Shown one piece after another: positions 1 through 7,200 of a stretch of DNA of 13,500 bases; position 1 is the stretch's first letter; the number at the start of each line of letters is the position of its first letter. Under the pieces are notes generated by a model. That model was given only the letters and a program-made list of their open reading frames with translations. It had not been told where the DNA came from and made no database searches. Position numbers and translations under genes: made by a program. Origin of the DNA: Glandiceps talaboti (Eukaryota; Hemichordata; Enteropneusta; Spengelidae); the NCBI RefSeq assembly GCF_964340395.1, contig NC_135559.1, positions 1,101,501 through 1,115,000 on the forward strand. Reading direction: 5' to 3'.

Positions 1-4
1 TTAA

Positions 5-91
5 AGTATTAGCACTTTTACTACAACGCAGTACAGACTAGGAGAGTTTGCTGACTTCTTTCAAACCTTCAGTGTACCTCAACAATTAGTA
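5..91 (+). other. In-frame open extension upstream of the first ATG, with candidate splice acceptors
   Basis: Codons from base 5 to 91 are open in the same frame as the downstream protein. They read like protein sequence (GEFADFFQTFSVPQQLV before the ATGs). A pyrimidine-containing stretch ends in CGCAG at about 26-30, and a second (CTTCTTTCAAACCTTCAG) ends at 72. Either could be the 3' splice site of this exon, in which case the ATG at 92 is an internal Met. Alternatively this is 5' UTR. The first in-frame ATG has G at -3, so it is also a usable start. Confidence 0.4.
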
Positions 92-2695
92 ATGATGATG
101 TTAGGAAAACGTCAACAGAAGAAAGCCAGTGACAAAATGAAACTGGTAGAATCGATATACATGACGCCGATACCATCACTTTATCTGTCAGCGCTTGGCA
201 GTGCCGCTACAGCTGAGACTGAAACACGGAAGAAGAAAATATCCAAGAGGAAAAAATCTGGTCGTCGTAATCGTCGACTTCGACCAACATCCACCTCGGA
301 TAGTGCGATTGAAATCGAAAAATTGACTGATGAAAGTGAAAGTGAAGATAATGATTTAGATTTCACACGAGGTGTTGTTGATCCTAGTATGCATCAGCCA
401 ATGCCTCGAAGGTCAAGAACACTTGGTGTAACAACATTGGACGGTCAGAGTGCAGGCAATGATTTACTGGGTAATCTAGACGATCTCGCTTTAGAACAAG
501 TGAGACAATGCCAGGAGTCTGGAACTCATCCATTCAGTCCAATATTAAATGAACTCGACACCAGTAGAAAGAAAACCGAAACGAGCGTTTCACCAACTAG
601 AAATTACCATAAAGATGACGTCATTGTGTTAGATAATCATATAAATACAGCAGACGATTGTTCATCTTCTGAAAAGTGTAACGTCACTTCATCCGGTATT
701 CAGTTGAACCCAAGTACATGTAGTTTCCCTGATGAAGAAGAGGATGGTGAAGATGGCGTCATCAAAGACAAGAGTACTCAACGTCAGTATTCCAAACAGA
801 GAGATACTCAAACTGGACGGAAGGACAGTTCGACCACTCTGCATTCCGAAAGAAATTCTATAAAAGATGGAGGTCAAGGTTTAGGACGATCAGCTTACAG
901 TCATGAAGGTGTTGATGAAAACGAAATGTCGAAATATGACAAAGCCAAAAAGGTTCCACTTTCCGTTCCTACAAAGAATAGATCAACACAAAATGATTTC
1001 GATGAAGATAACGAAAGCCATCACGGTGATGCAAACACCAGAACTAGACCAAAAACAGCTGTTAGGAGAGATCTGATTGGGCCAAAACAGTCGTATAATT
1101 TCCCTTCGACTTCGAAAGCGAATCATAAGTTAGATTTTGAGACCGAGTCCACGAGTGGGTTAGTACCCATTGAGAAGGACAACGAAAACGGCGGACAAAT
1201 CATGAATAAACGTACTGAACGATGGGCAGAAAGTACAAAGCGTGTAATAGAGAGAGAAACACTTTGCACTGATGTACAGAACATGCCAAGATCTCGCGAC
1301 AGTTACGATCGCAAGAGAAAGAAATGGAAATGTCTACCTACAAAATCAAGAGAAACCAGCATTGCGATATTTAGCCCCATAGAAGAAAGCTTTGAACCCT
1401 CAGAGAGTCTGACTACCCCTGAATGCTCTGGCTTGATGAGCTCAAATCGTCTTCACATCTGTTTGTTTCTTTTTGTTGCTATAACAACACCATTAGATGT
1501 TATATTAGGATGGTTGATTTATCATTTCATAGCGGTGAGAAATGATTTCGCATTGTTCATCTCGAAAGACCGTGGAACAGATCAACAAATACTGGCATGT
1601 TGCACAGTTACCCAAATATTATACATTATTGCAATATTTGCTGTTATACGGGAATTCCTTAAACGGTTAAGGTGTCCTGCTGATCCAAGTAGACAGCGAA
1701 TCACTCCACGAATACAGAGAGAACAAATCGAGGAAACAGCATATGATATCATATTGCGATGTGATTTGAATGAAGAGGAACAACAACGACTTGCAATGGA
1801 TCTGTTTCAACACGGCTTTACTACAAAAAACCGACATGTCAAGTCCGCTTTAAAGATCGCCACCAACGTTCACAAACAGGAGAAATTGCGCCAAAATGCC
1901 AGCCTGAAAAATTGTACAACACAATTTATTATTGGTGTTCTGATTGTGATTGACTTCGTTACCATGGCTTTCTTAGACTTGCCGGTTATTGTCGTGCATA
2001 CACGAGATGTTATTCCATGTGTGGCGTCTTGGAATAACCATTTATACAACGCAATACTACTCACATTTACGATTTTTGTATTTCTGAAAGTTTGCAAACT
2101 TCTAGTATGGACAATCACTTCGTGTTACATTTGTCGAAATTCTCCTAAATCATTTACTTGGTACACATGCGTAAAGGGTATTTTCTTCGCCGTCTTTTGG
2201 ATATTCGCCTCTTTAGCCTTTGTCTACTCAGTAATACTACTAATGGCCGTTAACTCGATTTCTACCCCGTGTACAGAACCTGGCAAAAATTGCGTACTTG
2301 AAGTCCAAATATCAAAAGATGGCGTCGGGTTAACGTCATCTACAGCCTTACTCAACGTGTTGAAATTCGAAAAAGACACTCATCGCAAAGTTATTTTACC
2401 CTGTGAAAATTTGTTTGACGTTAACAGCAACAATTACACAGTTAAATGCTCGCCACAGTATTGTAAAATACGGTTCGTTGTTTCATACCAGCGACACCAA
2501 ACAAAGCCAATTGCTTACAACCTCGAAGCACCAGCAACTTGGCACTGTTCTTTAAAAAGTGACAAAGAGGGTACCTCCTCAAAAACGGTTTCTTTCGATG
2601 AAAATGATGTCGTTACTGTTGACTTTTCTTCGCGTTCTTGGAAAGAATGTAAACGTCCAATGTCAATGAAAGATTCTATGATTTCTTTGGAGTAG
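92..2695 (+). CDS. Unrecognised multi-pass membrane protein, long single coding exon (5' end uncertain)
   Basis: An 867-residue frame from a triple ATG to TAG. I do not recognise the family. Residues 1-450 are hydrophilic and probably disordered: a Lys/Arg cluster at about 47-65, acidic runs at about 80-90 and 214-222, and a basic patch (DRKRKKWKC) near 406-414. About five hydrophobic segments follow, at roughly 454-482, 499-522, 609-636, 651-678 and 692-719. A charged loop (about 523-608, with LNEEEQQRLAMDLFQHG) lies between segments 2 and 3. The C-terminal ~145 residues carry several Cys (CTEPGKNC, CSPQYC, WHC) and an NYT sequon, which suggests a disulfide-bonded extracytoplasmic domain. 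The start is doubtful: the frame stays open upstream to an in-frame stop at 2-4, and acceptor-like CAG sites lie near 30 and 72. This may therefore be the last exon of a longer gene. Being an ORF of this length with membrane-protein composition makes it convincingly coding; its function is unknown. Confidence 0.8.
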   Translation: MMMLGKRQQKKASDKMKLVESIYMTPIPSLYLSALGSAATAETETRKKKISKRKKSGRRNRRLRPTSTSDSAIEIEKLTDESESEDNDLDFTRGVVDPSMHQPMPRRSRTLGVTTLDGQSAGNDLLGNLDDLALEQVRQCQESGTHPFSPILNELDTSRKKTETSVSPTRNYHKDDVIVLDNHINTADDCSSSEKCNVTSSGIQLNPSTCSFPDEEEDGEDGVIKDKSTQRQYSKQRDTQTGRKDSSTTLHSERNSIKDGGQGLGRSAYSHEGVDENEMSKYDKAKKVPLSVPTKNRSTQNDFDEDNESHHGDANTRTRPKTAVRRDLIGPKQSYNFPSTSKANHKLDFETESTSGLVPIEKDNENGGQIMNKRTERWAESTKRVIERETLCTDVQNMPRSRDSYDRKRKKWKCLPTKSRETSIAIFSPIEESFEPSESLTTPECSGLMSSNRLHICLFLFVAITTPLDVILGWLIYHFIAVRNDFALFISKDRGTDQQILACCTVTQILYIIAIFAVIREFLKRLRCPADPSRQRITPRIQREQIEETAYDIILRCDLNEEEQQRLAMDLFQHGFTTKNRHVKSALKIATNVHKQEKLRQNASLKNCTTQFIIGVLIVIDFVTMAFLDLPVIVVHTRDVIPCVASWNNHLYNAILLTFTIFVFLKVCKLLVWTITSCYICRNSPKSFTWYTCVKGIFFAVFWIFASLAFVYSVILLMAVNSISTPCTEPGKNCVLEVQISKDGVGLTSSTALLNVLKFEKDTHRKVILPCENLFDVNSNNYTVKCSPQYCKIRFVVSYQRHQTKPIAYNLEAPATWHCSLKSDKEGTSSKTVSFDENDVVTVDFSSRSWKECKRPMSMKDSMISLE

Positions 2696-2869
2696 TTGAT
2701 CTTAATGATCGATCAAAATCAATTTTTTGTGCATAGTGGTTGTTTTTATGTATATAAATGTACCTGTATGTATATATTAGCGTAATGAGTAATCATAAAT
2801 ATGCTTGGCAAATTCATCAATTCGTCAAATGATTATTGCATAATATTGGGTGGGGGTATTAGATGAGAA

Positions 2870-2875
2870 ATTAAA
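2870..2875 (+). promoter_or_regulatory. Possible poly(A) signal (ATTAAA) for the left gene
   Basis: ATTAAA lies about 175 bases after the stop codon and is followed by a TG-rich stretch (TGTTGCTGTT). No AATAAA occurs between the stop and this point, although weaker variants do. This is a plausible 3' end and no more. Confidence 0.3.
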
Positions 2876-3150
2876 AATGTTGCTGTTATCAAATCGATAG
2901 TGGAACACTTCTCTCCCAACTCCACTCCACCCCACCCATAGTCGAGGGTGTTGTCTGTGCCTCATCCCACACCACTGCCATATCCGTACCGGCTTCGCTT
3001 CCCACTTGGTATGATATGGACGTTGGTGGCGCTACATATACAAGACTTCCATCACAAATACATACAATAACGTTCATTCCACATAAAACCAAATTACTGT
3101 CTATTATGACAGATTGCTCAAAGTGTGGATATTTTCAAAACGTTCTGTAG
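2875..3150 (+). other. GC-richer island with an unexplained 91-codon open frame
   Basis: Between a TAA at 2872-2874 and a TAG at 3148-3150 the + strand is open and reads plausibly as protein (for example TTAISVPASLPTWYDMD, then TDCSKCGYFQ). The only in-frame ATGs are internal. The opposite strand is also open over 2889-3092. Base composition differs clearly from the AT-rich surroundings. It could be an alternative terminal exon, a relic of a mobile element, or chance. I recognise no family. Confidence 0.25.
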
Positions 3151-3943
3151 CTTAAATGTTTTATTAGTGGTTCATATATTTATACATTTACTGTTAAGGA
3201 TATGTTTACGTTTATCAAATGGATATAACATTATATCACACCATATCACAACGCACATTCATATGGATATGTTTAAGCTACTATATATATTAGTTCAATC
3301 TGATATTTTCTACTTTAAAGTATAAGCTCAGCTTACGGTCATTTTGAGACATATCACTAATCAATCGACACCGTTGTAAGCGATTATTTGGTTATGAAAA
3401 AAATGTCAGTGCTTTCAAGGGGAACTTAAAATGTGAAAAAATAATCATTATATATGATATGTCTAAATTCTGTTTTACTGGCTACAAATGAACATTTACA
3501 TTGTATATACATAACTTAGCTTTGATGAGCTGAAGAGCATAACCATGGTAACGACGACAGACTAGATCTAGAAAACAGGACAAGACTAAAAAAGGTGAAT
3601 GAAAAAGCCTTATATCGCCTTTCGTTATTCAATATTGGTTAGATATACACAGATAGACCGTCATTCAAATGATCACGAAGACTAAATATAGAAACAACTC
3701 AAGGTCCTGTTTAGTTTTCAACAATAAGATTACAGAGATGATATTATGCGATGATCCCAAGAAAACAAAATAATGTCTTGAGAACAGATTAACGTAACCT
3801 TGTCCGTATTATCAACTCACAAATAAAATGTTCCTGTTATTTGATATACAATTCTATTTGTCCGTGATACAAAATGGGATTCTCGAACACTTTCTGCTAT
3901 TTCTCGTGTCTAGACGGTTCAAGTTACAACACTAGTCAAAATG

Positions 3944-3949
3944 TTTATT
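3944..3949 (-). promoter_or_regulatory. Poly(A) signal AATAAA for the nuclear receptor gene
   Basis: AATAAA on the - strand lies 83 bases beyond the receptor's stop codon, with a GT-rich stretch (AGTGTTGT) shortly downstream. This implies a short 3' UTR of roughly 100 bases. It is the first canonical signal after the stop. Confidence 0.65.
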
Positions 3950-4031
3950 TCACAACTAGTCGCAAGAGTTTTCTGTCGTCAAAATCGCGGCGCTTGCATC
4001 ACTTTTTTGTCTCGTTGGTGATTGACCAGAT

Positions 4032-4264
4032 TCAAACACTACTGAAGATTGCCTCGATTGGTACCTTTCCAATAGTCTTCCGAAAAAAGAGTTCCTCCAC
4101 AACATCAGCCTTGTAGGTTCGAAGGGAGGCCAGAGTTAAAAGAAGTTTTCCGAATCTCGCGGGGTTTTGTGGGTTCTTGCTGTTCTCGTATTGTGCGAGA
4201 ATTAATTGTGCCTGGTCTTGGAGAAATTCCACTTGTTGTGTGTTACTAAGTCCTTCCTTAAAAT
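4032..4264 (-). CDS. Nuclear receptor terminal coding exon: end of ligand-binding domain
   Basis: The acceptor is AATTTCTTCGCAG|AT (phase 1). It encodes [20 protein letters not shown] and continues through [13 protein letters not shown] (helix 10) and [15 protein letters not shown] to TGA. These are hallmark C-terminal LBD sequences of the NR2E group. After the KTIGKVPIE motif only AIFSSV remains, so the AF-2/helix 12 segment is short and lacks the acidic residue of a classical activation helix. TLX- and PNR-type proteins continue somewhat further here (LLSDM-type ending). Confidence 0.92.
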
Positions 4265-7200
4265 CTGCGAAGAAATTGACAATTAGTTTATTAATTTATG
4301 GATCTTTTTATACGTCATGTATATATGGAGAAGTAACAGACGCATGCGTAGACTGGATGTGACGTAGTGAATAATTGTATTAAAACAGTTTATTTTCAAA
4401 TAACTCCCTGTATGTACAATAACAAGCTTTTTACACAGTTTTCATATTTTGCAAATATTGACTGACTTTGTCATTTCGCGTGGTTTGTTCAAGAAAAATA
4501 CAGTGTAATTGTTAATCAAACTTTTATCTATATAATCCACATTAGCCACTTGTTCAATGTATGGAGTAAAAAACGAATTTTAATAGAAATATGTCATTTT
4601 TCAATGGTTTTTACCTAATAAAATTATGTTATGTGACATGCAATCAATTTCAAATAAGATTTATTCCACCAAGATCAAATTCCTACCTGTTCTGAAAAGG
4701 ACTAGAGCCTCCAGTAGAGCAAATTCATTTGAGTCGAGTCCCAACGCTTTGCATTTCTTTATCGTTTCTTGTAGTGACGTCAGAACAGTTGACATTTCAA
4801 CTTGTGACGTAGCCCTCGCCTGTAAACAATTCAAATCAAGCATTGTCATATGTTTAGACAATCAAACTAGTTTCACAAATTGTATTAAGTAAGTAAGTTA
4901 TTGTTTGAAATGAATAGCTAAAAGAGACACAATATGAGTTTGTATGTTTTGGGACGAAATCTTTGCTACATTATCTAAAAGGTACTTGCAGCATTCTACT
5001 TACTAAAGCATATTTGACCACCACTTGCAATTAATTGATATAAATGACCGATGACGTGATTTATCATACGTATACAAAAATATTGCGGAAATCTCCCCTA
5101 TGCAATCAACTGTTCTAACAAATGCGAGAATACAACTGTGATGTCATAGAAGACATGGTTTGACATTAGGTAGGATAGTGAAGATGTTATCGTAAAAATC
5201 ACAAGTTGGCAATAAACCTTTTATATATAGCTGATGCCAACTAAATGCGTCTAGCAATTGTTGGTCATAGACTTTTAATTAATATGGTTGCAAACTTGTC
5301 TTGAGCGATTCTGTTACAATTTACAATAAAGCTGTTAGCCATAAACTTTTAGCTGAATGATAGCAAAGATTATTCTGAGCAACTAATGTTACAATTTACC
5401 TTCAAATTATCAAATCCCGATACAGACGACGCCGCACCTTGGAATTGAAGTATGAGTGACGATAAATCAGCTGGCCAGTAGGCTGCGTGGAGAAGAAACA
5501 ACTCACTCCAACATTCCTCAAGAAGTAGGATCTGATCCTGAAAGATGAGACTCTGGAATGATTGCACACTTCTTGCACGTTTTATTGTGGTGAATAAGAT
5601 CTGTGCTGCGATTTCATGTAACATTTCCAGGTATCCTTCTCTACTGAGAGCTATAGGTCGTATTAAAACGGGAGGAGCTCCGCTGCTTTTCGATACCTTG
5701 TGATCCGATGAAATAGTAGTAGATCCTGAAATAAAATTCACAGGAAGACAAATGTAGAAAGATAAAAATTGTTTTATAGGAAATGAAAGGATAAGTCATG
5801 TCGGCTTTGAACAACTGTGTACGAACTATGGGCTCTGTAGGATCAGACACGGTCCGTTTCAAGTTATCGTTCACCGTCTCTGTTTGATACAACTGTGCAG
5901 GAACCAATAAGAAGCTGTATACTGGCAAAGTCGCAATTTCTTGCTACATAGTATCTTTATTATGAAATAACCATTGACACTTACTGCAACTAGACGCAGG
6001 CGCCAATAGTTTGAGGTCTGCATTAGCTGTCTCCATGGTGGCACTTTGGTACATTTCATTCAGACAAAATGTAGCAAGAAACTGTATTCATTCAACTATT
6101 AAAGAGTAGTATATCCATTTTCTTGTTGGTTTCTGCATGGTTGTATCAAACAGATCCGGCGAACGGTAATTTGAAACGAACTGTAGCTTAATCATTTCGC
6201 CATTCCTTGATGACTGAGTAGCGTGAGTTGAGATGAATTTGTAATTTACATCAACAGCGACATGACTAAGCTATTGTAACACGATGGAGACCCATATATA
6301 CTTGATATCTGCTTGTACGTAGATAGTAGCCACGAACAAAGGAGACAACACATGATACAGTACTAGTACTACTCAAGTGAATTGGGGAAAATAGTTTACA
6401 TGAAGTGAATTCTTAGCAAGTGATATTGTTGTAAACGCTTAATTGATTGCGGAATGTTTTTCTACAAAATAAATTAAAAATTCACCACAAACATCTTTTC
6501 TATGTGAAACTAATTTTTCACACTTTTTTGCTACTGAACTGTAACTAGTGATGAAATACGAGTTCTCATTGTTAAACTAATAGTATTTTTATGCGTGTCT
6601 TATCATAAAATTTATGTCCAGACTTAAAGTTAATAATTTTACCTAATGATGACGTCGTCATTAGTCTTGTTGGCAGCTGTTGGCCGAGAAGTATGGTTGC
6701 TGTCGTTGAGGGCAGATTTGATAAAATTGAAGGATTTGGTACAGAATATGGTTGGTAACGAGATGGTCGAAAACTCTCGAAAGCGCTTCGAAATTCATTG
6801 CAATCTTTCTCAGTTTTAGTCTTCATTCGGATATTAGTCTTTTTCCATGGTTGAAATGGACTGTGGTTTGGTTTGGGACTCAAGGGACCCGCCGTTGTGT
6901 CCGGAGACCGGGGTTTGGGAGAGCAACTTCTTGTTTTGTCACTGTTACTATGGTGATCACTGCTGTTGGCATGGTTACTACTTGTAGAATCTGGCTTTGT
7001 CTTGTTCTTTTCATTTGCCAGATCTTTACTCTTTCTCGGTCCACGTTCTTCTTGCACAGCTGTAAGGAATGGAAATATGTATGTTGATAATAATCACGCG
7101 GATAAGGGTACCACTGTAAGGAATGGAAATATGTATATTGATAATAATCACTCGGATAAGGGTACCACTGTCTTGATTTGCTTAATATGAAATCTAACAT

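Larger units (their letters stand above)
2696..4031. other. Convergent intergenic region between two tail-to-tail genes
   Basis: This stretch holds the 3' UTRs of the + strand membrane protein and the - strand nuclear receptor. It is mostly AT-rich. The exception is a GC-richer island at about 2900-3100 that is open on both strands and is described separately. I see no RNA gene or recognisable mobile element in 3150-3900. Confidence 0.6.

Noticed and set aside
615-623. CRE-like TGACGTCA motifs (also near 4775)
   Set aside because: They lie inside coding exons and are short enough to occur by chance.
3125-3325. 66-codon hydrophobic + strand frame
   Set aside because: AT-rich low-complexity sequence (Ile, Leu, His, Phe runs), no ATG at its start and no supporting signals.
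3874-4116. 80-codon + strand open frame
   Set aside because: It overlaps the receptor's last coding exon and 3' UTR in antisense. The - strand has clear LBD motifs and proper splice sites.
5641-5928. 95-codon - strand frame reading through the LBD exon's acceptor
   Set aside because: It enters the LBD exon in the wrong frame. Its upstream part belongs to the inverted repeat, and no phase-1 donor links it to the LBD.
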